From the NCBI GenBank assembly GCA_025356735.1, contig JANXRT010000076.1:1-19975 (forward strand): 19,975 nt of DNA. Direction: 5' to 3'. Shown here one piece after another: positions 5,775-13,126 of the stretch. The notes beneath the pieces were generated by a model that ran no database searches, was not told the origin of the DNA, and saw nothing but the letters and a program-made list of their open reading frames with translations. Position numbers and translations under genes: made by a program. Numbering within the stretch: the stretch's first letter is position 1; each line of letters opens with the position of its first letter. This stretch comes from Acetobacteraceae bacterium (GTDB lineage Bacteria; Pseudomonadota; Alphaproteobacteria; Acetobacterales; Acetobacteraceae).

Positions 5775-7351
5775 TACACTCTATTTATCCCATAGAACTG
5801 CGGCCACCCCTCCGGCACATCGCGCACATACGACCGGTAGGCCGTTGGCTGATCGTACAGGCCCAGCGGCGCGAAGGTCGGCGACTGCCAGAACGCCGCC
5901 TGCATCTCGCGGCATAATCCCTTCTGCGTAGCCAGGTCCGGCGCGTCGAACCACGCCTCGCGCAGCGCCTCCAGCGCGGGCTCGGTCGGCCAGCCGAACC
6001 AGGCGCTGGCGCCGCTGCCGCGAATGGCGATGTTCGGCCCGGGCGAGATGTTGCCGAAGCCGCCGAGGTTGGTGAAGAAGATGTTCCAGCCGCCCTGATC
6101 CGGCGGCCCCTTGTTGGCGCGCCGCGTCACCACGCTGACCCAGTCGATCACCACCAGATCGACGTTCATGCCGATGCGCTTCAACGTATCGGCGGCAACC
6201 TGGCCATGCGCGAAGATGGTGGGGATGGTCGAGGCCAGCAGCACCGTGACGCGCTCGCCATTGTAGCCGGCGGCGGCCAGCGCCTGCTTGATCTTCGGCA
6301 GGTCCTTGGGGCCACGGGTGGCCTCGACCCCGACATCGTTGGCGTACGGCGTGCCGGGCACGAACAGCCCGACATCGGTCTTGATCAGGCTCGGCTCGGC
6401 GCCGGCGACCGCGGTCATGACCTCGTTCTGGTCGAACGCGGTGGCCACCACGCGGCGGATGGCCGGGTTGTTGAACGGTGGATGCAGGTGGTTGAAGCGC
6501 AGACAGCAGATCTCTCCGGTGCGGTCCTTGACCTCGACCACCAGGTTCTTGTTGGCGCGCAGCGACGGCACCAGGTCGATCGCCGGGTTTTCCCACCAGT
6601 CGACCTCGCCCTGGGCGAGGGCCGCGGCGGCGGTCGCCGGATCGGGAATGAAGTTCCACACGACACGGTCGAGATGGACGATCTTGGGGCCGGCATTGAA
6701 GCTGGCGCGGCCGTCGGGGCGCGGCACGTAGGCTTGGTTGCGCTCGAACACCACGCGCGATCCGGGTATCCTTTCCGACGCCATGAACTTGAACGGCCCG
6801 CTGCCGATCGCCTCGGGGATCTGCGCCATGGCGTCGGTCCTGGCCAGCCGCTCCGGCATGATCGCGCAATAAACCTCGCCCAGCGCCGCCGGCAGCAGCG
6901 GAAACGGCTTCTTCAGGCGAATGCGGATGACCTTGTCCGACGGCGCCGAGATCTCGTCCAGCCGCGTCAGCAACGCGCCGCCCATCGGATTGCGGGTGGC
7001 CCACCGCTTGATGGTGGCGACGCAGTCGCGCGCCAGCACCGGCTCGCCATCATGGAATTTCAGACCGTCGCGCAAGGTCAGGTCCCACTGCTTGCCGTCC
7101 TCGGTCACCGTGTGGCCAGCGACCATCTGCGGCTGCACGTTGAACTCGGCATCGTAGGCATACAACGTGTCGAACACCGCCAGCGAGTAGTTGCGGGTGA
7201 TGTCGGCCGTGGTCCAGACTGGATCAAGCGAGGCGAGGTCGGCATGCGGCACGAAGGTCAGGCTGCGCGCATTGTCGGCCAGCACGATCGCCGGTGCCGC
7301 TAGCGCGGTGGCGGTGGCCATCGCGGATTTTAGAACTTGTCGACGGTGCAT
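5774..7351 (-). CDS. ABC transporter substrate-binding protein, family 5 (DppA/OppA type), Tat-type signal
   Basis: A 525-residue periplasmic binding protein of the SBP_bac_5 (extracellular solute-binding family 5) class, which delivers peptides, opines, nickel or various organic compounds to an ABC permease. The N-terminus HRRQVLKSAMATATALAAP reads as a twin-arginine signal (RRxxLK), with likely cleavage after VLA at residue 25. Typical features follow: SLDPVWTTADITRNYSLAVF, then LTLRDGLKFHDGEPV, then an ATAFDQNEV segment. I chose the ATG at 7351 because it gives a correct signal peptide and has GGAG seven bases upstream; the frame is open to 7411. No permease or ATPase gene lies in the window, so it is an orphan binding protein or its partners are elsewhere. 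It heads the minus-strand block with three enzyme genes, separated from them by two REP-like hairpins, which may make its mRNA more abundant than the rest. Confidence 0.9.
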   Translation of the reverse strand: MHRRQVLKSAMATATALAAPAIVLADNARSLTFVPHADLASLDPVWTTADITRNYSLAVFDTLYAYDAEFNVQPQMVAGHTVTEDGKQWDLTLRDGLKFHDGEPVLARDCVATIKRWATRNPMGGALLTRLDEISAPSDKVIRIRLKKPFPLLPAALGEVYCAIMPERLARTDAMAQIPEAIGSGPFKFMASERIPGSRVVFERNQAYVPRPDGRASFNAGPKIVHLDRVVWNFIPDPATAAAALAQGEVDWWENPAIDLVPSLRANKNLVVEVKDRTGEICCLRFNHLHPPFNNPAIRRVVATAFDQNEVMTAVAGAEPSLIKTDVGLFVPGTPYANDVGVEATRGPKDLPKIKQALAAAGYNGERVTVLLASTIPTIFAHGQVAADTLKRIGMNVDLVVIDWVSVVTRRANKGPPDQGGWNIFFTNLGGFGNISPGPNIAIRGSGASAWFGWPTEPALEALREAWFDAPDLATQKGLCREMQAAFWQSPTFAPLGLYDQPTAYRSYVRDVPEGWPQFYGINRV

Positions 7352-7470
7352 GGCGCTACTCCAGTTGAAGAAATGCAGGCATGGACGATCCATGAACATC
7401 CTGTGCCACAATCCTAGCCGTCACAACGCAAACAGCGGGGGGTCTCGATTAATCTTTTCAGCCGTCCCGA

Positions 7471-7692
7471 ATGACCGGCCTGATCAAGCGCAGCTTCTCG
7501 TTGGCTCAGCATCGCACCTCGGTGGCGTTGGAGGTGGAATTCTGGCGCGCGCTGGAGGTTCTGGCGCAGGATCGGAGCCAGTCCCTGTCGGCCCTTGTCG
7601 CCGCCATCGACGCCGAGCGCGGCGTGGACCGGCCGCTGGCCTCGGCGCTGCGGGTGACAACGCTGAACGCCGCCCTGGCCCGGGCGCCATAG
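7471..7692 (+). CDS. Small ribbon-helix-helix domain protein
   Basis: A 73-residue protein of the alphaproteobacterial ribbon-helix-helix type (Pfam RHH_4-like, from memory). The pattern KRSFSLAQHRTSVALEVEFWRALEVLA gives a beta strand (about 13-20) and then two helices, with SLSALVAAIDAERG as the second helix, and a basic ALRVTTL segment near the end. Such proteins usually dimerise and bind DNA, but few have known targets. It is transcribed away from the solute-binding-protein gene, with 119 bases between the two starts, so it could regulate that divergent promoter; this is a guess from position only. It ends three bases before the convergent AsmA gene. No strong ribosome site is visible before the ATG. 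Confidence 0.8.
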   Translation: MTGLIKRSFSLAQHRTSVALEVEFWRALEVLAQDRSQSLSALVAAIDAERGVDRPLASALRVTTLNAALARAP

Positions 7693-7695
7693 CTT

Positions 7696-10600
7696 TCAAG
7701 GAGGGGGCCGGGCAGCCAGCCATTGCAGGAAAGTCGAAAGCTCGAGCGAGCGGCGCGGGTCCTCGAGGCTGCCGGTCAGCCGCAGCCCGATCTCCGGCGG
7801 GTTGTCGATCGCCGGACGCAGAGTCGCCTTCAAATCGAGCTTTGATCCGGCAAGTCCGATCGTGCCGGTGAAATCGACGCTTCCCGCGACGCCCGACAAA
7901 CGCGTGTCATGCAGCGTCAGGATGCCGGCGGAAGCGCTGCCGCGCAGCTCCAGCCGGTCGAACACGGTCGGACCGCCGGCCAGCGCGTCGTGCAGCGCGG
8001 CCTCGATCGCCGTGCGCCTACGGGGGTCCGCCGAGTCGGTCAGCAGCTTGATGCGGAACAGGTCGAAACCGGTCAGGATGCCGTCCTCGACGTTCAGCGC
8101 GACCTCACCCTGGAGTGTCGATGCCAGGGTGCCGACGCTGTAGCCGGAAGCCGACAGCTGCAGCACGGCATCGGCCTGGCCCGCGGCGAGCCCGAGCTTC
8201 AGCTCCGTTGCCGGTTCATGGATCCGGAACTCACGCAATGCCGCGTCCAGCGTCAGGGCCGGCGGCTGCCGCGCGGTGTCGAGCGTCGCGCTGCCGGTCA
8301 GCACGCCGGGCTGGGGCGGCGCACCCAACTGGATCGTGAACGGCGACACAAGCAGCACGCCGTCGGCCAGGGAAAGAGTGGCGCTGGATCGCCCAAGCAC
8401 CGGGCGCGAATCCAGCAGGGTCTCGCGTGCCTGAACGCCGATCTTCGCCTGCCAGCCGCGCACCTGGGCCACCGGCAGCAACATCTCACCATTCGGGCTG
8501 GGCAAGGCGAGAGTGTCGGCGTTGACGCGCGCCGAAAGGCTGGGCACCGCGCCGAGTTCGATGCTGAACGGCGCCGAGAGACGAGCGGCGCCGGCGGTGA
8601 TGTCGAGGCTGTCGGCGACGATACGCGACGGGGCGCCGCCGGACACGGCCCGGGTGTGGGAAAGCTGTGCGATCACCGAAAGCGACCCGTCACCGAGCCA
8701 CGCATTGGCACCCGGCATGCCAAGCAGCGCCAGCATCCGGGCGGCGCCGGGATGGCGCAGCGTGGCCGGTCCGCTCCAGCCGCCGGTGCGCAGGTCGATC
8801 AGCGGCGAGGCTTCGAGCCGGGCGTCGGCGACATCCAGCGCAAAGCGGGCGGAAATGGCTTCGAGCGGTCCGGCGAGCCGCAGCGAAGCGGTTGCCGGCC
8901 CACGCCAGAACGCGGCGACCGGGCGCCAGGCAGGTGGCACCAGATCCGCGAGTTCCGCGGTGTCGACCGCCGTCGCGTCGAGCCGGCCGTCGGCGATGTG
9001 GCCGCCAGGGCCCAGGATGAAGCTGGCCGCCACGTCGATGCCGCGCGGCCGGGCTTCAAGGCGGCGCAGCGTCAGCCGGGTCTCGCCGCCGGCCGCGGGC
9101 TCGATGGCGGCATCCAGCCGCAACGGCCCGATCGGCTCGTCGGCGATCGACGCGGTGCGCGCGAAGACCTTCAGGTCAAGGTCGAAACCGCCGCCGTGCC
9201 GCGCCGGATCAGCGAGGAGGTCGGGCGAAAAACTCGACGGCAGCCATGCATCAAGAGTGAGCGCAGCCAGTTCAATCGAAACGTCGAGGACCGGACGAGG
9301 CGGCTCGCCGCCGCCGCGGGAGGTGTCGCCGGGACGGATACGCAGGTCGCCGGAGACCGCATTGCCGTCGAGCGTACCATCGATGCCGGTCACCGCCAGC
9401 ATCCCCGGCCCGGCCTCGATCCTGGCCCGAACCGCCGCACGCTCCAGGACCCCGGGCGGCAACGCCGGCAGCCTTGGCGAGACGGCGGCATCGAGCCATT
9501 GCAGGGTGGTGCGCAAGGCCGGCGCATCCAGCCGGGCCTCGCCGTTGAAGCGCGGCCGCGCCGGGGCGACAACCTGCATGTCGCCACGCTGCATGTCGCC
9601 CCGCTGCATGTCGCCGGCCAGCCACAGCGCCGCCTGACCGGGCAGCAGCGCCGTCGCCTGACGGATTTTCAACGCCGTCTCGGAAGACTCGAGTTCGAGA
9701 TGCAGCTGGCGCAGGGTGCCGCCGCCAAGTTCGGCCGCCTCGGCGGTCAGATCCAATCCGATCGGCAAATCCGCGTAGCCACCGACCCTCATCTGGCTGA
9801 CCCATGGATCCAGCTCCACCCGCACCGCCGACAGCAACAGATCGAGACGCGGCACCCCTGCCCTGAGTGTGGCGGCACCCCGCAGCACCGAGCCGCCGAT
9901 GGTCGCCGCGATGTCGGAGAACACCACACCGCCGCTGGCGGACCGAAGCTGCGCCTCGGCCTTGAACGGCAGCGCCGCTGCCGCCGCCAGCTGCGAGAGG
10001 TCGGTGCCGGTGGCGGCCAGCCTCCCAGTCAGGCCGCCATCATAGGCCACCTGCCCGACGAAGCTCGCGGTGTCGCCGGCCAGTTCGCCCTCGCCCGCGG
10101 CCGCGACGTTGACGCGCGAAGGCGCCTGCCTGCTACCGCCGGCAAGCCGTGCCGAGAACCGCAGCCTGTGGCCGCCCGCCTCGGCGGTTCCAACGGCGTG
10201 CAGTGTGCCGGCGCCGACGCCGCTTTCGGCTTCCGGATCGAGCATCGGCGCCGCTGCCGCGGCGTCATCGGATGTCGCCAGCGTTGCGTTGATGGCGGTG
10301 AACTGGAGGTCGCCGATGCGCAGCCGGCCATCCTCGATGCGGGCCGAGAAGGCATCAAGCCAGGATGGCGGCCAGCCGGCTAGCTCGCCCGGCGCAAGCG
10401 GCCAGGTGACGGCGAGGTCAGGCCCGCGCAGCACCAGCTCTCGCGCGTCAACCCGGCCGAGCAGCAACGGCAGCGGCGCCACCCGCAGCCGCAGCGACGC
10501 CATCCGCAACGGCGGCCTGGCGTCGGTGCCCGCGGTCCAGCTGCCGATCACCACTTCGGCGGCCTCGAGCTGCGGCTCGGGCAGCAGCGCCAGCGTGATG

Positions 10601-10764
10601 CGGCCGGCGATCGCCACCGGACGGCCAAGCGAAGCGCTGGCCAGCGCCTCGATCGTGGTGCGGTAGCGGTTCCAGTCGAGCCGTGGTGGGACCTGCCATG
10701 CCGCCAGCAGAACGATGCCGGCCAGCGCCAGCACGCCGATCAGGAAAATTCGGGCCGGGCGCAA
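7696..10764 (-). CDS. AsmA-family protein
   Basis: A 1022-residue AsmA-like protein: one N-terminal membrane helix (about residues 5-23, FLIGVLALAGIVLLAAW) and a very long periplasmic region rich in beta strands. AsmA-family proteins are related to the lipid-bridge proteins (TamB, YhdP, VPS13-like) and are linked to phospholipid transport to, or assembly of, the outer membrane. The N-terminal pattern 'PRLDWNRYRTTIEALASASLGRPVAIAGRI' region and the C-terminal block from about 870 (VGTLASTLQGEVALNVEDG, later GSVDFTGTIGL and IGLRLTGSLEDP) are characteristic. The start is TTG at 10764, directly after an in-frame TAA; the next candidate, a GTG ten codons later, would cut into the helix. Residues about 384-397 contain a short in-frame repeat, MQRGDMQRGDMQ. 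Transcribed alone on the minus strand, apart from a possible small upstream ORF. Confidence 0.85.
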   Translation of the reverse strand: MRPARIFLIGVLALAGIVLLAAWQVPPRLDWNRYRTTIEALASASLGRPVAIAGRITLALLPEPQLEAAEVVIGSWTAGTDARPPLRMASLRLRVAPLPLLLGRVDARELVLRGPDLAVTWPLAPGELAGWPPSWLDAFSARIEDGRLRIGDLQFTAINATLATSDDAAAAAPMLDPEAESGVGAGTLHAVGTAEAGGHRLRFSARLAGGSRQAPSRVNVAAAGEGELAGDTASFVGQVAYDGGLTGRLAATGTDLSQLAAAAALPFKAEAQLRSASGGVVFSDIAATIGGSVLRGAATLRAGVPRLDLLLSAVRVELDPWVSQMRVGGYADLPIGLDLTAEAAELGGGTLRQLHLELESSETALKIRQATALLPGQAALWLAGDMQRGDMQRGDMQVVAPARPRFNGEARLDAPALRTTLQWLDAAVSPRLPALPPGVLERAAVRARIEAGPGMLAVTGIDGTLDGNAVSGDLRIRPGDTSRGGGEPPRPVLDVSIELAALTLDAWLPSSFSPDLLADPARHGGGFDLDLKVFARTASIADEPIGPLRLDAAIEPAAGGETRLTLRRLEARPRGIDVAASFILGPGGHIADGRLDATAVDTAELADLVPPAWRPVAAFWRGPATASLRLAGPLEAISARFALDVADARLEASPLIDLRTGGWSGPATLRHPGAARMLALLGMPGANAWLGDGSLSVIAQLSHTRAVSGGAPSRIVADSLDITAGAARLSAPFSIELGAVPSLSARVNADTLALPSPNGEMLLPVAQVRGWQAKIGVQARETLLDSRPVLGRSSATLSLADGVLLVSPFTIQLGAPPQPGVLTGSATLDTARQPPALTLDAALREFRIHEPATELKLGLAAGQADAVLQLSASGYSVGTLASTLQGEVALNVEDGILTGFDLFRIKLLTDSADPRRRTAIEAALHDALAGGPTVFDRLELRGSASAGILTLHDTRLSGVAGSVDFTGTIGLAGSKLDLKATLRPAIDNPPEIGLRLTGSLEDPRRSLELSTFLQWLAARPPP
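9574..9615 (+). repeat. 15-base tandem repeat inside the AsmA-family gene
   Basis: CTGCATGTCGCCACG, CTGCATGTCGCCCCG and CTGCATGTCGCC follow one another, 2.8 units with one substitution. The unit is 15 bases, so copy-number change keeps the frame; it encodes repeated RGDMQ in the protein. Confidence 0.85.
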
Positions 10765-10926
10765 TTAAGCGGCAGTTCCGACGCGCGCTCGGCGGAGAAG
10801 GTTGACGGATCGCCGGCCGGCCATTTCAAGTTCCTCAAGTCCCGCGGCAAGATGCTGGGGCACACCCGCCACGGCAAGGCTGGTGTCGGGGAACGGGCTC
10901 GAGTCGGCAGCCGATCCTCCGATCAC
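10765..10926 (-). CDS. Possible small ORF (53 residues) directly upstream of the AsmA-family gene
   Basis: An open frame on the minus strand begins at GTG 10926 (MIGGSAADSSPFPDTSLAVA...) and ends with TAA at 10767-10765, immediately before the AsmA TTG start and in the same frame as it. The next in-frame stop upstream is a TGA at about 10945. The product would be soluble, with a basic tail (RRSVNLLRRARVG). I recognise no family. By hand count about two thirds of its third codon positions are G or C, lower than in the confident genes here, which weakens the case. It could be a leader peptide coupled to AsmA translation, the true N-terminal part of AsmA cut by a stop codon, or simple non-coding sequence between two divergent genes. 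Confidence 0.25.
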   Translation of the reverse strand: MIGGSAADSSPFPDTSLAVAGVPQHLAAGLEELEMAGRRSVNLLRRARVGTAA

Positions 10927-10935
10927 GGCGATCTT

Positions 10936-10965
10936 TTGCCGGCGTCAACCTTCGCGTGGTATTCT
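10936..10965 (+). promoter_or_regulatory. Promoter candidate for the J-domain gene, possibly leaderless
   Basis: TTGCCG (10936-10941) and TATTCT (10960-10965) are 18 bases apart and match the sigma-70 boxes fairly well. A transcript would begin about seven bases after the -10 box, which is the GTG start codon at 10972 itself, so translation could be leaderless. No convincing Shine-Dalgarno sequence precedes that GTG. Confidence 0.4.
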
Positions 10966-10971
10966 GGGTGC

Positions 10972-11808
10972 GTGGGATATTGGGGAAAGCTGATCGGCGG
11001 CATGGCGGGGTTCGCCGTGGGCGGCCCGCCCGGAGCGCTGTTCGGGGCGGCGCTCGGCCACGCCGTCGACAGCGGCGCCATCCAGGCGCCGAAACTGCCC
11101 TTCGCCAACCTCGCCGGGCCAGGTGGCGCATGGAACCCGGCCGGGGTCGCGGCGCTGCTCGGACGGCGCGACCAGCTGTTCGCGATCGGCGTCGTGGTGC
11201 TCTCGGCCAAGCTCGCGAAGTGCGATGGCCGCGTCGTGCGTGAGGAGATCGACGCCTTCAAGCGCCATTTCCGCATCCCGCCGGAAGCGGTTGGCGATAT
11301 CGGCCGGCTGTTCGACCAGGCGCGCGACAGCACCGGCGGCTATGAAAGCTTCGCCGACCAGCTCGGCCAGGCCTTCGCCGACAACCGCGGCATGTTGGAG
11401 GACGTGCTGGTGGCGCTGTTTGCGATCGCGCGCGCCGACGGCGCGGTCAACAACACCGAGGCGGCGTTCCTGGCCCGCGTGCATCGCGGCTTCGGCCTTG
11501 ATCAGGTCTCGTGGGATTTCGCGCGCGGTACCGGTGGCGCCAATTCCAGCACCGGAACCGGCGGCAGCTACCAGCGCGCCGGCCAGCGCCCCGGCGCCAG
11601 CGAGATTGACGCCTACGCCGTGCTCGGTGTCACCCGCGCCACCTCCAACGAGGAGCTTCGCGCGACCTGGAAGCGGCTGATGCGCGAGAACCATCCCGAC
11701 AGCCTGGCCTCACGCGGGGTGCCGGAGGCGTTCATCGCCAGCGCCAACGACAAGGTGGCGCGGATCAACGCCGCCTGGGACCGCATCAAGCGCGAGCGCG
11801 GTTTGTGA
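10972..11808 (+). CDS. djlA: Membrane-anchored TerB/J-domain co-chaperone, DjlA type
   Basis: A 278-residue DjlA-like protein. The N-terminus MGYWGKLIGGMAGFAVGGPPGALFGAALGHAVD is the glycine-rich membrane segment typical of DjlA (about 4-32). A TerB-like helical domain follows (about 66-182, with AKCDGRVVREEID and RADGAVNNTEAAF as its paired acidic turns), then a Gly/Ser linker (about 185-209) and a C-terminal J domain (212-278) with the HPD tripeptide at 241-243, which stimulates DnaK ATPase. The start is the GTG at 10972: the frame is open to an ATG at 10852, but the family begins at 'GYWGKLIGG', and that upstream stretch looks non-coding. In E. coli DjlA acts with DnaK at the inner membrane and affects capsule signalling; the role here is inferred. 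The next gene starts eight bases after its stop, so the two are probably co-transcribed. Confidence 0.88.
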   Translation: MGYWGKLIGGMAGFAVGGPPGALFGAALGHAVDSGAIQAPKLPFANLAGPGGAWNPAGVAALLGRRDQLFAIGVVVLSAKLAKCDGRVVREEIDAFKRHFRIPPEAVGDIGRLFDQARDSTGGYESFADQLGQAFADNRGMLEDVLVALFAIARADGAVNNTEAAFLARVHRGFGLDQVSWDFARGTGGANSSTGTGGSYQRAGQRPGASEIDAYAVLGVTRATSNEELRATWKRLMRENHPDSLASRGVPEAFIASANDKVARINAAWDRIKRERGL

Positions 11809-11815
11809 TGGCCCC

Positions 11816-12553
11816 GTGAGCCTCGGGATGCGCCAGGCGCCCAGCCCGAACCACGATGCGCGGCCCGACGACCAGCCGATCGACATGCTGATCCTGCACT
11901 ACACCGGCATGAGGTCCGGCCAGGCGGCGCTCGACCGGTTGCGCGATCCAGCCAGCCAAGTGTCGTCGCACTATGTCGTCGAGGACGACGGCACCGTTTT
12001 CCAGCTGGTGGCGGAGGATCGCCGTGCCTGGCATGCCGGAATCTCGCACTGGCGCGGAAACTCGGCCCTAAACGGCCGCTCAATCGGGATCGAGATCGTC
12101 AATCCCGGCCATGAGTGGGGCTATGCCGACTTTCCGGCGTTGCAGCTGGCGGCGGTCTGCGATCTCTGCCTCGGCATCCTGGGACGCCATCCCATTCCGG
12201 CGCGTAACGTGGTGGCGCATAGCGACGTGGCGCCCGACCGCAAGCAGGATCCCGGCGAAAAGTTCGATTGGCGGCAGTTCGCTGAACAGGGCGTCGGCCT
12301 GTTTCCGGCCGAGGTGCCCGGCCACAGCCTCGAGAATCCGCTGCGCGACGCCGCAAGCGTGGCGCCGGTCCGCAGCGCCTTGATCGGGATCGGCTACCTT
12401 CTGGCGCCGCAGGGCACCGCCGATGCCGGGTTGGCGGACGTGCTGCGGGCGTTCCAGCGTCACTGGCGCGCCGAGGCGATCACCGGCCAGGCCGATGCAG
12501 GCACTATCGCCCGATTGCATGCGGTGGCGAGGCTTTGCGCCGAATCCATTTGA
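11816..12553 (+). CDS. N-acetylmuramoyl-L-alanine amidase, AmpD/AmiD type, with peptidoglycan-binding domain
   Basis: A 245-residue amidase_2-family zinc enzyme that cleaves the bond between MurNAc and L-alanine in (anhydro)muropeptides. The zinc ligands fit H28 (LILHYT), H135 (VAHSDVAPDRKQDPG) and D145 in that same motif; E93 in GIEIVN is the usual acidic active-site residue. The catalytic domain spans about 20-165, and about 185-240 resembles the helical PG_binding_1 domain (YLLAPQGTADAGLADVLRAFQRHW). There is no signal peptide from the GTG start at 11816, which suggests a cytoplasmic recycling role like AmpD, although the binding domain recalls AmiD. I cannot separate the two. The ATG four codons in is an alternative start. 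It follows djlA closely and precedes rnpB and the dcw cluster, an arrangement I recall from other Alphaproteobacteria. Confidence 0.9.
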   Translation: MSLGMRQAPSPNHDARPDDQPIDMLILHYTGMRSGQAALDRLRDPASQVSSHYVVEDDGTVFQLVAEDRRAWHAGISHWRGNSALNGRSIGIEIVNPGHEWGYADFPALQLAAVCDLCLGILGRHPIPARNVVAHSDVAPDRKQDPGEKFDWRQFAEQGVGLFPAEVPGHSLENPLRDAASVAPVRSALIGIGYLLAPQGTADAGLADVLRAFQRHWRAEAITGQADAGTIARLHAVARLCAESI

Positions 12554-12579
12554 CGGCGCCTGCCGTCGGCGCGCATTGA
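12550..12579 (+). promoter_or_regulatory. Predicted rnpB promoter
   Basis: TTGACG (12550-12555), a five-of-six match to the -35 box, overlaps the amidase stop codon. A poor -10 box, CATTGA, lies 18 bases on (12574-12579). Initiation seven bases after it gives 12586, the same base that the RNA's P1 helix predicts as its 5' end. The agreement supports the call despite the weak -10. Confidence 0.45.
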
Positions 12580-12585
12580 GGCGGC

Positions 12586-13006
12586 GTCAGACGGCTGGAC
12601 GGCCGCTGATCGACATCCTTACGGATGGCGGTTGGAGGAAAGTCCGGGCTCCACGGAAATACGGTGCCGGCTAACGGCCGGCGAGGGCGACCTCAGGGAA
12701 AGTGCCACAGAAAACAGACCGCCGGTCCCGATGCCTCGGCGTCGCGGCCGGCACGGGTGAAACGGTGCGGTAAAAGCGCACCGCGCCCCTGGCAACAGGG
12801 GTGGCAGGGTAAACCCCACCGGGAGCAAGACCGAATAGGGGCGGCCGGCGGTGCCGATCATGGGAAACCATGGGATGCTGACGCAAGGGTGTTTTCGCCC
12901 TGTCGCCCGGGTTGGTCGCGTGAGGCACGCAGCGATGCGGGTCCCAGAGGAATGGCCGTCCAGTGTCGCGAGACATGGACAGAACCCGGCTTACAGGCCG
13001 TCTGGC
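12586..13006 (+). ncRNA. rnpB: RNase P RNA, type A
   Basis: This is the catalytic RNA of RNase P, which removes 5' leaders from tRNA precursors together with the protein RnpA. The conserved core is plain: GAGGAAAGTCCGGGCTCCAC at 12635-12654, the GGTAAAAGCGCACCGC segment at about 12770-12785, GCAAGACCGAATAGGGG at about 12825-12841, and ACAGAACCCGGCTTACAGGC near 12980-12998. The ends are set by helix P1: GTCAGACGGCT (12586-12596) pairs over 11 bases, including G-T wobbles, with GGCCGTCTGGC (12996-13006). The length of about 421 bases fits an alphaproteobacterial type A molecule. The exact 5' and 3' ends are predicted from pairing only. Open frames crossing this region on both strands are spurious. 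I see no clear intrinsic terminator after it. Confidence 0.96.
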
Positions 13007-13032
13007 AGCCACCTTCAACACGTTGGCACTTT

Positions 13033-13053
13033 GTATCCACAAACTTATCCACA
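13033..13053 (+). promoter_or_regulatory. Pair of DnaA-box-like sites
   Basis: TTATCCACA at 13045-13053 is a perfect match to the bacterial DnaA box, and GTATCCACA at 13033-13041 differs by one base. They are direct repeats with starts 12 bases apart, located between rnpB and the MraZ boxes. They could let DnaA influence the division cluster. A TTGGCA at 13023-13028 with TATCCA 17 bases on would place them over a weak promoter. Function is inferred from sequence alone. Confidence 0.5.
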
Positions 13054-13126
13054 TTTCGACTATGACCGTTAAGCCTTTGACGAGACCAAGTTAATTCAGG
13101 GTTTTTGTGAAACAAACCGCCGATAT

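Noticed and set aside
7393..7408. A sigma-54-like site upstream of the solute-binding-protein gene (TGGCAC on the minus strand)
   Set aside because: The -24 half is good but the GC required in the -12 half reads TC, so the site is incomplete.
7908..10383. An open frame of more than 800 codons on the plus strand opposite the AsmA-family gene
   Set aside because: It is an antisense shadow of a high-GC gene; its product is an Arg/Gly/Gln-rich string without domains, while the minus strand reads as a clear AsmA protein.
10802..10993. A 63-codon plus-strand frame and the upstream extension of the J-domain gene to 10852
   Set aside because: The translation is Ser/Arg/Pro-rich with no family features, and the DjlA family N-terminus begins at the GTG at 10972.
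12556..12572. A GCGCC/GGCGC hairpin just after the amidase gene as a terminator
   Set aside because: The stem is only five base pairs, has no T-run, and lies in the spacer of the predicted rnpB promoter.
12625..13072. Open frames on both strands across the region between the amidase and mraZ genes
   Set aside because: They lie over the unmistakable RNase P RNA core and its flank; the translations match no family and are low-complexity.
13069..13094. Two TTAA motifs 22 bases apart upstream of mraZ, as a possible CtrA site
   Set aside because: A full CtrA site needs TTAA-N7-TTAA; the middle half-site is missing and isolated TTAA tetramers are common.
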